From contig JAEZNB010000029.1 in the NCBI GenBank assembly GCA_023441965.1, positions 1 through 35,286 of the forward strand: a stretch of DNA of 35,286 nucleotides, written 5' to 3'. Under the pieces are notes generated by a model that was not told where the DNA came from, did no database searches, and worked only from the letters and a program-made list of their open reading frames with translations. This document shows positions 24,901 through 31,202 of the stretch, piece after piece. The number at the start of each line of letters is the position of its first letter. The first letter of the stretch is position 1. The translations under genes and the position numbers were made by a program. The stretch comes from Bacillota bacterium. GTDB lineage: Bacteria; Bacillota; Clostridia; Lachnospirales; Lachnospiraceae.

Positions 24901-25117
24901 ACGGGCAGTTACAATTAAAATCAAAGGATCCGTCCTCCTGCTCATCCACGACGACAGAGTAATTGTAATTACCCTTGACGATCAGCCTGTATTGCTTCGC
25001 GGCATTGGAATAAGTCGCATTGGTAATCCGGTTATCCTTATAATATTGCAGACCTCTGGCATAGGTAGTATCATTCGAAGCTAAATTCCTGATTCCCGTC
25101 CTTGAAATCTGAATCAT
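21902..25117 (-). CDS. SNF2-family helicase with N-terminal SWIM zinc finger
   Basis: A 1071-residue Swi2/Snf2 ATPase. The N-terminal SWIM zinc finger has the CxC...CxH ligands Cys69, Cys71, Cys81 and His83. A long SNF2-associated region follows (about 130-560). The ATPase core has Walker A ADDMGLGKT (about 632-640), motif II DEAQ (about residue 731) and motif VI ATDRVYRIGQ (about 1002-1011). Bacterial relatives are double-stranded DNA translocases thought to remodel protein-DNA complexes or transcription complexes; the cellular role is poorly known. AAAGGTG precedes the ATG. It is a single-gene unit with an extended -10 promoter. Confidence 0.93.
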   Translation of the reverse strand: MIQISRTGIRNLASNDTTYARGLQYYKDNRITNATYSNAAKQYRLIVKGNYNYSVVVDEQEDGSFDFNCNCPSRLKDQGACKHVVAALLFILKYQERSMLTETKSPEERKIIQILDYFVSQEDTMLVGETFQLEAIISIPSILKGDSGRAYVSLKGGSNRKYKIQTLKKFLADIYHHESFALGKEFKYVSGESSFDQDSKALLDYLLEIYEIQEVIDSTHFSRIFSKSQMIITKNMLLKLLDLVKGSSFTLELYGKLYTDVVFRKENPKIAYQLSMDEDSITVDYQGKEAVLPLTETGELLFYEGAIYQPDKKFIRNFKPFYNSLGKDKEPLVFKGDSKNSFLEHVLPRISDTMILDIPEELKSRYITCDMEAKLYIDKHKYGIKAELKYRYGDYEFNSYANASSGSYIIVRQREKEDAIITDLLQLGFLPYKNYYLLKDEEKIYDFLSGRVMELESKAGLFYSEDFKKLGIRNAGSFKAGVKLNTGLNMLELDLDFDAVPKEELKDLLHSYQVKKKYYRLKNGSFVNLEDKNLDELAKILGSLNVSSKSFNEDTLLLEKQHAVYLDKAFMDRQFDLERDRDFKALTEKILNPVQTEYQLPDGILAALRPYQVTGYKWLKTLSDHDLGGILADDMGLGKTLQSIVYIASGIIGNPKHAPYLIVCPTSLIFNWQDEFENFAPFIKAAVVSGSPQERQETIGRHKEYDVLITSYPLIRRDIAIYEKIYFHTVFIDEAQYIKNDSSLNAKSVKRLLADHRFALTGTPIENSLSELWSIFDFIMPGYLNSHSKFVEHYEKPILKEDMETLADLHQRITPFILRRMKKDVLTELPDKYETKMLTELSEGQKLIYLSYLENIRGEINSEIEERGIERSSIRILAALTRLRQICCHPSTFLENYQGGSGKLELLMEIIPDAIANDHRVLVFSQFTSMLRIIESELKDMAIPYFYLEGATPTEDRNDYVKRFNAGEGKVFLISLKAGGTGLNLTGADTVIHYDPWWNPAVEEQATDRVYRIGQQNKVHVMKLITKGTIEEKIFKLQRKKKELSDSVISSKEVFINSLSREELEELFTPM

Positions 25118-25149
25118 ACTTGCACACCTTTCATTAGTTGTATCCTATT

Positions 25150-25158
25150 ATTATACCA
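25150..25158 (-). promoter_or_regulatory. Extended -10 promoter for the SNF2 helicase gene
   Basis: TGGTATAAT on the minus strand (25150-25158), 33 bases upstream of the ATG. No clear -35 box is seen. It is back-to-back with the pyrB promoter. Confidence 0.55.
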
Positions 25159-25237
25159 CATTTCGAGAAAAAGTGTATCAGATTTTATAGTACTGCATTT
25201 ATCATTTATCAATATGTTATTTATTAGAAAAAAGTAT

Positions 25238-25266
25238 TTGCATTACAACGATTGATATATTAGAAT
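25238..25266 (+). promoter_or_regulatory. Sigma-A promoter for pyrBI
   Basis: TTGCAT (25238-25243) and TAGAAT (25261-25266) with 17 bases between. Transcription would start near 25272-25274, at the first base of the leader hairpin. Confidence 0.75.
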
Positions 25267-25272
25267 TATTAG

Positions 25273-25323
25273 TTAGGATGTGGACCCGGGTATAAGTGGT
25301 CCTGCCACGAATAGCGATCCTAA
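25273..25323 (+). ncRNA. Structured 5' leader of pyrBI, unidentified
   Basis: TTAGGAT (25273-25279) pairs perfectly with ATCCTAA (25317-25323). Directly inside, GTGG (25280-25283) can pair with CCAC (25305-25308) and ACC (25284-25286) with GGT (25298-25300); alternatively GGACC (25282-25286) pairs with GGTCC (25298-25302). The 51-base element begins at the expected transcript start and ends seven bases before the pyrB ribosome binding site. I see neither the PyrR-binding loop nor a terminator in it. Its role is unknown; regulation of translation or start-site selection by a pyrimidine signal is inference. Confidence 0.55.
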
Positions 25324-25341
25324 TCACATATGGAGGTGTAT

Positions 25342-26256
25342 ATGAGACATATCATCAGTCCGACGGACCTAACTGTTTCAGAGCTGGGCGAGCTGCTGTC
25401 ACTGGCGGAGGAAATCATCAAAAGCCCGAAGAAATACGCTGATGTGTGCCATGGTAAGAAGCTGGCCACTCTATTCTATGAACCGAGCACCAGAACAAGA
25501 CTTAGTTTCGAGGCTGCCATGTTAAATCTGGGCGGCAGTATTCTTGGTTTCTCTTCCGCCGATTCCTCTTCGGCAGCCAAAGGCGAAAGTGTTGCCGATA
25601 CCATCCGGGTTATTTCCTCTTATGCAGATATCTGTGCAATCCGCCATCCTAAGGAAGGCGCCCCCTATGTAGCATCTCTTCATTCTTCTATTCCTGTTAT
25701 CAATGCCGGAGACGGCGGTCATAATCATCCCACCCAAACCTTTACCGATTTATTAACCATTCAGAATCTGAAAGGACGATTAAATCATTTAACCGTCGGT
25801 TTTTGTGGTGACTTAAAATTCGGCCGTACCGTTCATTCCCTGATCGGAGCTCTGGCTCGGTATGAGAACATCACCTTTGTCCTGATCTCTCCGGAGGAGC
25901 TGACCGTTCCTGCTTATATCCGTGAAGAGGTCCTGGATGCGAACCAAATCGAGTATAAGGAAGTCCGCCGACTGGAGGATATCATGCCCGAGCTGGATCT
26001 CCTCTATATGACCAGAGTTCAGAAGGAACGCTTCTTCAATGAGGAGGATTATATCCGCCTCAAGGATACCTACATTCTGGATACGAAGAAAATGGCCCTG
26101 GCCAAGGAGGATATGCTGGTCCTGCACCCTCTTCCCCGGGTCAACGAAATCTCCGTTGAGGTGGATGAGGACCCCAGGGCAGTCTACTTTAAACAAGCCC
26201 AATACGGTGTCTATGTACGGATGGCCCTGATCATGAAGCTATTGGGGCTGGCCTAA
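25342..26256 (+). CDS. pyrB: Aspartate carbamoyltransferase catalytic subunit
   Basis: A 304-residue enzyme joining carbamoyl phosphate and aspartate in pyrimidine synthesis. The carbamoyl phosphate motif STRTR is at 49-53, the catalytic Lys80 lies in SSSAAKGES, and HPTQ is at 129-132. The C-terminal half holds the aspartate domain, with the LHPLPR segment. The start at 25342 is taken because GGAGGTG lies directly before it; the upstream in-frame ATG at 25330 overlaps that site. It is followed after 61 bases by the regulatory chain, so the enzyme is probably the allosteric c6r6-type complex. Confidence 0.97.
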   Translation: MRHIISPTDLTVSELGELLSLAEEIIKSPKKYADVCHGKKLATLFYEPSTRTRLSFEAAMLNLGGSILGFSSADSSSAAKGESVADTIRVISSYADICAIRHPKEGAPYVASLHSSIPVINAGDGGHNHPTQTFTDLLTIQNLKGRLNHLTVGFCGDLKFGRTVHSLIGALARYENITFVLISPEELTVPAYIREEVLDANQIEYKEVRRLEDIMPELDLLYMTRVQKERFFNEEDYIRLKDTYILDTKKMALAKEDMLVLHPLPRVNEISVEVDEDPRAVYFKQAQYGVYVRMALIMKLLGLA

Positions 26257-26317
26257 GCACAATACAGTGTAAGTATTCCAGAACATGAAAAGCAAACAAT
26301 TTCGGATGGAGGTAGCT

Positions 26318-26746
26318 ATGTTAAATATCGGTGTACTGAATCAGGGAATCGTCATAGACCATATACAAGCAGGCGGAGCCATGAAGATCTATACTTACTT
26401 AAACCTGGAGAACCTGGATTGCAGCGTTGCAATCATTAAGAATGCCAAAAGCAGTAAGATGGGTAAGAAGGATATTATCAAGATCGAAGGAACCTTGGAC
26501 GGAATCAATCTGGATATCTTAGGTGCTCTGGATCATAGAATCACGATTAATGTCATTGAGAACGGTGTAATCACAGAGAAGAAAAGCCCAGAGCTTCCCA
26601 TCTTCGTAGATAACGTCCTAAAATGCAAAAACCCCAGGTGCATCACCTCTGTGGAACAGGGAATCCCCCATACCTTTAAGCTTACGGATCGGGAGAACGG
26701 GGTTTATCGCTGCGTCTATTGCGAACAGGCCTTTGAGAGAAGATAA
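26318..26746 (+). CDS. pyrI: Aspartate carbamoyltransferase regulatory subunit
   Basis: A 142-residue regulatory chain that binds nucleotide effectors and holds catalytic trimers together. The N-terminal allosteric domain (GIVIDHIQAG, then LNLENL) is followed by a zinc domain with Cys103, Cys108, Cys132 and Cys135 (CKNPRC and CVYC). The start at 26318 has GGAGGTAGCT before it; an upstream in-frame ATG at 26285 has no such site. It completes the pyrBI operon. Confidence 0.96.
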   Translation: MLNIGVLNQGIVIDHIQAGGAMKIYTYLNLENLDCSVAIIKNAKSSKMGKKDIIKIEGTLDGINLDILGALDHRITINVIENGVITEKKSPELPIFVDNVLKCKNPRCITSVEQGIPHTFKLTDRENGVYRCVYCEQAFERR

Positions 26747-26779
26747 ATAAGAGTTATGCAGGAAAGATAGCTATTGTAA

Positions 26780-26845
26780 GGGCGTAATCGCTGAAAGTCC
26801 CCGTGCTGCTCTTGCCGGGAGGCTTACAGGATTACGCCCACTTTT
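26780..26845 (+). terminator. Large stem-loop after pyrI, probable terminator
   Basis: A perfect 10-bp stem (GGGCGTAATC at 26780-26789 with GATTACGCCC at 26830-26839) encloses a 40-base loop that has its own short TCCCCG/CCGGGA-like fold. ACTTTTACT follows. The loop is unusually large for a terminator, and the U tract is short. Confidence 0.6.
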
Positions 26846-26932
26846 ACTATGTGCCGGGATATCACTTGGGATGGGTTTAAGCCCACTTTCTCTCATTGGA
26901 TATCCGTTAGAATGGAATTATGACCTCTTATA

Positions 26933-27001
26933 CTATTGTGCTTTGATATCATATGGGTAGGAGGTTAACCCTCTACTCTATTGTGTCCTGATGTCATAGG
27001 T
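26933..27001. repeat. Duplicated 3' end of the 127-aa membrane protein gene
   Basis: On the minus strand the gene ends with codons for YDIRTQ-stop. Some 45 bases further downstream a diverged copy would read YDIKAQ-stop with the same TATGAxATC and CACAATAG blocks (stop triplets at 26978-26980 and 26933-26935). This is a tandem duplication of the final codons plus the downstream spacer. Confidence 0.75.
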
Positions 27002-27361
27002 AAAGGAGCCATATCTTAACTTCTCCCCCAATATCGTATAACTGATAACCCTCTTATGACCGCTCTTCGAAATGTATTTTATATCAACTCTTGTTACCCA
27101 CCCTTTCCCCGTATCGATTCTTGGATGGGTAAACCTAAGCTTATTCACCTGCTCCAGATAGGTATTGATTTCATCGGGATTAGTGATAATCTTCGTATCC
27201 AGACCTAAGCCGGAAGCCGGTGGGCTCTGTATCATAAGCTCATAAACCTCCCTATCCTCCAGACGGATGGAATATGTCTTATAGTAAAAGATCAGATAGA
27301 GGAGGATCACCAGCAAAACACCTGATAGAATTATGATTCTTCTTAGCCACTTTTGATTCAT
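26978..27361 (-). CDS. Small membrane-anchored protein of unknown function, 127 aa
   Basis: I recognise no family. It has one N-terminal hydrophobic segment (IIILSGVLLVILLYLIFYY, about residues 9-27) preceded by KWLRR, so the remaining roughly 100 residues should be outside the cell. That part has alternating charged and aromatic residues (GWVTRVDIKYISKSGHKRVISY) suggestive of a small beta domain. GGAGG lies before the ATG, and a strong promoter stands at 27437-27465. It is a separate transcription unit downstream of the superoxide dismutase gene. Its 3' end has been tandemly duplicated into the downstream spacer. Confidence 0.78.
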   Translation of the reverse strand: MNQKWLRRIIILSGVLLVILLYLIFYYKTYSIRLEDREVYELMIQSPPASGLGLDTKIITNPDEINTYLEQVNKLRFTHPRIDTGKGWVTRVDIKYISKSGHKRVISYTILGEKLRYGSFTYDIRTQ

Positions 27362-27436
27362 CTGCGCTTCCTCCGATCCGATCCCGATCCCTTCATCCCT
27401 TGGGTAATATTCAAATAACTGTCATTGATCACTTAC

Positions 27437-27465
27437 ACTATAGTACAACTGCCATATGCTGTCAA
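27437..27465 (-). promoter_or_regulatory. Sigma-A promoter for the 127-aa membrane protein gene
   Basis: Perfect TTGACA (27460-27465) and TATAGT (27437-27442) on the minus strand with 17 bases between. The -35 box begins four bases after the stop codon of the superoxide dismutase gene. Confidence 0.85.
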
Positions 27466-27468
27466 TTC

Positions 27469-28056
27469 TTAATCATAATAGTACTTCATCCTCTCACCTA
27501 TCACAGTCCAGTTGATATTCTTCATGAATTGATTGATATAGGCTGCTTTATCATCCAGATACTGATAGAAGTAAGCATGCTCATAGACATCCAGTACCAG
27601 CACAGGGGCCGAATAGGAGACATTGCCGACATCATGGGCATCCAGGCTGATATTGCGGAAGCGGCCGCTTCTCTGATCAAAGGCAAGGACTGCCCAGCCT
27701 CTGCTGGCCTTTGCCGTAGCGACAAAGTCCTCCTGCCAGTTCTCCAGGCTGCAGAAATCATGCTCCAGGATATCCACAGTGATCTTATCCGGTCTGTTCA
27801 CCCGTCCTCCGATGTTTTCAAAATAAAGCTCATGGAGGATGACTCCGTTCAGTGCATAGGTCTCCCCCCGCTTGCACTCCCTGTAATAGCTAAAGGTAGC
27901 ATTCGCCCGCTCCCTCCCGGAATTACCGAACAGAATCCCATCAATTTCATTGATCTTGTTAACATAGCCCTCATAAAGCCTAAGATGGGTTTCGAATTGT
28001 ACCCGGTTAACCACCGTGATATCCTCTGTATAGCGAAAAGGAATTTTCTCTATCAT
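27469..28056 (-). CDS. Fe/Mn-family superoxide dismutase
   Basis: A 195-residue cytoplasmic enzyme of the Fe/Mn superoxide dismutase family, which converts superoxide to oxygen and peroxide. Metal-ligand motifs seen are His75 in ILHELYFENIGG, and Asp156 and His160 in LVLDVYEHAYF, with the conserved GWAVLAFD strand and the KNINW end. The first ligand should be His24 in FETHLRLYEGYVNKIN, but the spacing to YVN is one residue shorter than in the enterobacterial enzymes, so this position needs care. GGGAGG precedes tandem ATGs; the second (28056) has the better spacing. The gene stands alone between fhs and the 127-aa gene. Confidence 0.88.
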   Translation of the reverse strand: MIEKIPFRYTEDITVVNRVQFETHLRLYEGYVNKINEIDGILFGNSGRERANATFSYYRECKRGETYALNGVILHELYFENIGGRVNRPDKITVDILEHDFCSLENWQEDFVATAKASRGWAVLAFDQRSGRFRNISLDAHDVGNVSYSAPVLVLDVYEHAYFYQYLDDKAAYINQFMKNINWTVIGERMKYYYD

Positions 28057-28312
28057 CATTTACCTCCCATAGATCAGATTTCAGGCAGGGAAGCTTGTAT
28101 TCATCATGTTCAGCCTGAGGAGAGGCCAGGTTGTACAAGTATCCGCCATCAATACAATATACGGGGGCAGGAGCTGCTTTATGTCAGGGCTTCGAACTTT
28201 TATATGATATTTCGTAATCTGATAAGTAAATCAAAATCAGCTAAGGACTACTGAATAATATCTGTTAAGGAATTGTTGTACAGCGTCTGCCAGGTGGTTA
28301 CGCTATATAGAA

Positions 28313-28349
28313 GGAGCTGACACGATTAAATTACACCTGTGTCGGCTCC
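28313..28349 (-). terminator. Stem-loop after fhs, probable terminator
   Basis: An 11-bp stem (GGAGCTGACAC at 28313-28323 with GTGTCGGCTCC at 28339-28349, one G-T pair) with a 15-base loop. The minus-strand tail is only TTCTATATAG, so termination may be partial. Confidence 0.65.
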
Positions 28350-28405
28350 CAAATATAACACTTCTTTTCTTATTTGAAATAAACTGATTTACTCCGATTC
28401 TTCCA

Positions 28406-30076
28406 TCAGAACAGACCGGTTATTCTTCCGTCCCCATCCACATCGATGCCCTCTGCGGCGGGTACCTTGGGAAGGCCGGGCATGGTCATGACAGTTCCGG
28501 TGATGGCTACGACAAAGCCGGCACCGGCGGATACATAGACCTCCCGGATATTCACCGTAAAGCCGGTCGGTCTGCCAAGCTTACCTGCGTCATCGGATAA
28601 GGAATACTGGTTCTTCGCCATACAGACCGGAAGCTCCTTATAGCCGAGGGCTTCTATGGTCCTGATCGCAGCCTCTGCCGCCGGATCAAAGCTCACGCCG
28701 GCTGCTCCGTACACTTCCTTGGCTATGGTCTCGATCTTCTGCTTAATGGACAGGTCGAGGTCATACAGAGGTTTATAGTGGCTCTCCTTCTGCTCCATGG
28801 TCTCAAGGACCTTCTTCGCCAGCTCCAGACCGCCTTCTCCTCCCTTCTCCCATACCTCACAGAGGGAGAATTCACAGCTTCTGCTTTCACAGAAGGCCTT
28901 CACATACTTAAGCTCATCTTCTGTATCAGACATAAAGCGGTTCAGACTTACGACAACCGGAACACCGAACTTCTGCAGATTCTCGATATGCTTTTCCAGA
29001 TTTACGATTCCCTTTTCCAGAGCTGCCAGGTCTTCCTTCGCCAGCTCGGTCTTGTGAACACCACCATTGTATTTTAAGGCACGTACCGTTGCTACCAATA
29101 CGACTGCATCCGGCTTTAAGCCTGCCATTCTGCATTTGATATCAAAGAATTTCTCGGCTCCGAGATCCGCACCGAAGCCTGCCTCCGTCACCACTACCTC
29201 CGCCAGCTTCAGGGCTGTCTTGGTTGCCCGGACACTGTTACAGCCATGGGCTATGTTTGCAAAGGGTCCGCCATGGATGATGGCAGGGGTATTCTCCACC
29301 GTCTGGATCAGATTCGGCTTCAGAGCATCCTTCAGCAGAGCTGCCATGGCTCCGACTGCCTTCAGCTCCTTGGCCAGTACCGGTTTGCCGTCATAGCTAT
29401 AGGCTACCACGATCCGTCCAAGCCGTTCCTTCATATCCTTCATATTCTCGGACAGACAGAGGACAGCCATAATTTCTGAAGCCACCGTTATTATAAAATG
29501 ATCCTCTCTTACCACACCATCTGCCTTACGTCCCAGACCCACCACGATATTCCGAAGTACTCGGTCATTCATGTCCACGCAGCGTTTCCATACGATCTGA
29601 TTCGGATCTATGTTTAAAGCATTTCCCTGCTGGATATGGTTGTCCAGCATAGCAGCCAAGAGGTTATTGGCAGAAGTGATTGCATGAAAATCTCCGGTAA
29701 AATGAAGATTCAGATCCTCCATAGGAACAACCTGGGCATAGCCGCCGCCTGCCGCACCACCTTTAATTCCGAAGCATGGACCTAAGGAGGGCTCCCGCAG
29801 GGCTATGACGGACTTGATGTTCATCCTGCCTAAGGCCTGACCCAGACCGACTGTCGTCGTGGTCTTCCCTTCTCCGGCCGGAGTCGGGTTAATCGCAGTT
29901 ACCAGTACCAGCTTACCGTCCGGCCTGTCCTTGACCTTCTCCCATAGCTCGTCCGAAAGCTTCGCCTTATATTTCCCGTAAAGCTCCAGGTCCTCCTCAT
30001 CAATGTCAAGCCTTTTAGCTACTTCAATGATTGATTTCAGTTTCGCTTCCTGTGCAATCTGAATATCCGATTTCAT
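28406..30076 (-). CDS. fhs: Formate--tetrahydrofolate ligase
   Basis: A 556-residue enzyme that makes 10-formyltetrahydrofolate from formate, ATP and tetrahydrofolate for one-carbon metabolism, purine synthesis or acetogenesis. The P-loop-like ATP site PTPAGEGKTT is at 64-73. The characteristic EPSLGPCFGIKGGAAGGGY and NLHFTGDFHAITSANNLLAA segments follow, and the C-terminal GLPKVPAAEGIDVDGDGRI is typical. Its length matches clostridial enzymes. The ATG at 30076 has an AAAGG site about 12 bases upstream; a TTG at 30088 would lie too close to that site. It is a single-gene unit with a strong promoter; no folate riboswitch is seen in the leader. Confidence 0.97.
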   Translation of the reverse strand: MKSDIQIAQEAKLKSIIEVAKRLDIDEEDLELYGKYKAKLSDELWEKVKDRPDGKLVLVTAINPTPAGEGKTTTTVGLGQALGRMNIKSVIALREPSLGPCFGIKGGAAGGGYAQVVPMEDLNLHFTGDFHAITSANNLLAAMLDNHIQQGNALNIDPNQIVWKRCVDMNDRVLRNIVVGLGRKADGVVREDHFIITVASEIMAVLCLSENMKDMKERLGRIVVAYSYDGKPVLAKELKAVGAMAALLKDALKPNLIQTVENTPAIIHGGPFANIAHGCNSVRATKTALKLAEVVVTEAGFGADLGAEKFFDIKCRMAGLKPDAVVLVATVRALKYNGGVHKTELAKEDLAALEKGIVNLEKHIENLQKFGVPVVVSLNRFMSDTEDELKYVKAFCESRSCEFSLCEVWEKGGEGGLELAKKVLETMEQKESHYKPLYDLDLSIKQKIETIAKEVYGAAGVSFDPAAEAAIRTIEALGYKELPVCMAKNQYSLSDDAGKLGRPTGFTVNIREVYVSAGAGFVVAITGTVMTMPGLPKVPAAEGIDVDGDGRITGLF

Positions 30077-30118
30077 TCTTTTGTCCAACCTTTCTGTTCT
30101 TCCGTAATCATTAGGAAC

Positions 30119-30147
30119 ATTGTAACATAAGAGTTAATTTCCGACAA
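30119..30147 (-). promoter_or_regulatory. Sigma-A promoter for fhs
   Basis: TTGTCG (30142-30147) and TACAAT (30119-30124) on the minus strand with 17 bases between, about 43 bases before the fhs start. Confidence 0.72.
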
Positions 30148-30164
30148 GTATATGAAAAAACTGC

Positions 30165-30193
30165 TTGCGTCTTTGTTAACAGAAATATATACT
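30165..30193 (+). promoter_or_regulatory. Sigma-A promoter for the HAD phosphatase gene
   Basis: TTGCGT (30165-30170) and TATACT (30188-30193) with 17 bases between, about 75 bases before the ATG and back-to-back with the fhs promoter. Confidence 0.65.
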
Positions 30194-30268
30194 ATTAACT
30201 ATACTTAAGCAGAAGACTTCTAAAGGAAGCTTTCCATACATTTACATGCATAAGAAAGGATACCTTCA

Positions 30269-30913
30269 ATGAAATACGATACCATAATCTTTGATCTGGA
30301 TGGAACCTTATTAAATACCCTGGACGATCTTCGTGACAGCCTGAATGATATCCTCGCCCAGAGGGGTTATTCTGCCAGGAGTCTGGAGGAAGTGAAGCGC
30401 TTCGTAGGTAATGGTGTCCGTAATCTTGTCCGCCTCTCTCTTCCCGGCTCATGCTCTGAGGAGGAGGTAACAGAATGTCTGGAGGAATTCAAGGATCATT
30501 ATAAACATAATATGCAGAATAAAACCAGACCCTACAACGGTATCATGGAGCTGCTCCTGGATCTGAACCGCTTCAATTATAAGATAGCCATCGTATCCAA
30601 TAAATATGATATGGCAGTGAAATCTCTGGCAAGAACCTATTTCGGAAATCTGATTCCCGTCGCCATCGGCGAATCTCAGGAGGTTAAGAGAAAGCCTGCT
30701 CCCGATAGTGTATTTGAAGCTGTGAAGGAACTGGGTTCCGAGCTTTCCAAGACCATCTTTGTCGGTGATTCCGAAACAGATGCCCAAACCGCTCAGAATG
30801 CAGGAATCCCCTGCATCGGTGTGACCTGGGGCTTTCGAAGCCGTGAGGTATTAAAGTCTGCCGGTGTGGATTATCTGATCGATACCCCCAGAGAGCTGCT
30901 GACCTTGATTTAA
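30269..30913 (+). CDS. HAD-superfamily hydrolase, phosphoglycolate phosphatase-like
   Basis: A 214-residue HAD phosphatase. The nucleophile motif FDLDGT has Asp9 and Asp11, a helical cap domain spans about 16-85, motif II is IVSNK, the motif III lysine is in KRKPAPDSV, and motif IV is VGDSETD. The form fits the phosphoglycolate phosphatase/pyrophosphatase (Gph/PpaX) group, but the substrate is not set by sequence alone. AGAAAGGAT precedes the ATG. It is divergent from fhs and convergent with the small frame behind the ATP-grasp genes. Confidence 0.9.
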   Translation: MKYDTIIFDLDGTLLNTLDDLRDSLNDILAQRGYSARSLEEVKRFVGNGVRNLVRLSLPGSCSEEEVTECLEEFKDHYKHNMQNKTRPYNGIMELLLDLNRFNYKIAIVSNKYDMAVKSLARTYFGNLIPVAIGESQEVKRKPAPDSVFEAVKELGSELSKTIFVGDSETDAQTAQNAGIPCIGVTWGFRSREVLKSAGVDYLIDTPRELLTLI

Positions 30914-30928
30914 GACAGGTCCCCCAGC

Positions 30929-30977
30929 TTTTTCAGGACCCAAGATTTTTCAGGACCCAAGATTTTCAGGACCCAAG
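30929..30977. repeat. Tandem copies of the 3' end of the small frame (16-17 bp unit)
   Basis: CAGGACCCAAG is repeated three times (ending at about 30944, 30961 and 30977), separated by ATTTTT-like spacers. On the minus strand each copy reads CTTGGGTCCTGA, the last codons and stop (Leu-Gly-Ser-stop) of the small frame at 30966-31156. Two extra copies therefore trail its real 3' end, towards the HAD gene stop. Confidence 0.85.
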
Positions 30978-31156
30978 CTCTTTCAGCTCTTCTACCAAAG
31001 CATGAAAGAGCTGATAGGAAGCCTCTATACCATCTGCTGTACTGCCAAGCCTTATGATATCAAGCAGTCTATCCTCACACAGTTTCGGCTTATGCCGGAA
31101 CTTTTTATATATTCCATGTTTCTCTTCCTGCTGGGAAAGAAGGTGGTACTTTTCAT
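30966..31156 (-). pseudogene. Small frame (about 63 codons) interrupted by a frameshift right after the start
   Basis: AGAGGGG and an ATG at 31156 are well spaced, but the ATG frame stops after about 34 codons. The -1 frame is open from 31169 to the stop at 30966 and reads like a protein: YHLLSQQEEKHGIYKKF and RLLDIIRLGSTADGIEASYQ, ending ELKELGS. One more A in the AAAA run at 31150-31153 would join the start to it, giving a 63-residue product beginning MKKYHLL. I do not recognise the family. It lies 46 bases after the first ATP-grasp gene in the same direction. It may be a broken gene, a sequencing error, or a weakly frameshifted one. A 10-bp inverted repeat (30976-30985 with 31003-31012) lies in its last third. 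Confidence 0.5.
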
Positions 31157-31202
31157 CTGAATATCCCCTCTAACTATTGCTTTCGAATTCCGTTTCTTCC
31201 GT

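Noticed and set aside
25267..25330. PyrR-binding attenuator before pyrB
   Set aside because: The conserved PyrR loop sequence and a terminator hairpin with a T tract are absent.
27400..28254. Long plus-strand open frame (284 codons)
   Set aside because: It is antisense to the superoxide dismutase gene, whose motifs and ribosome binding site are clear; the plus-strand product has no recognisable family features.
30077..30150. Tetrahydrofolate riboswitch before fhs
   Set aside because: The leader from the predicted promoter is only about 40 bases and shows no matching conserved core.
30976..31012. Terminator for the HAD gene from the 10-bp inverted repeat
   Set aside because: No T tract follows in either direction, and the arms lie in the coding-like part of the opposite small frame.
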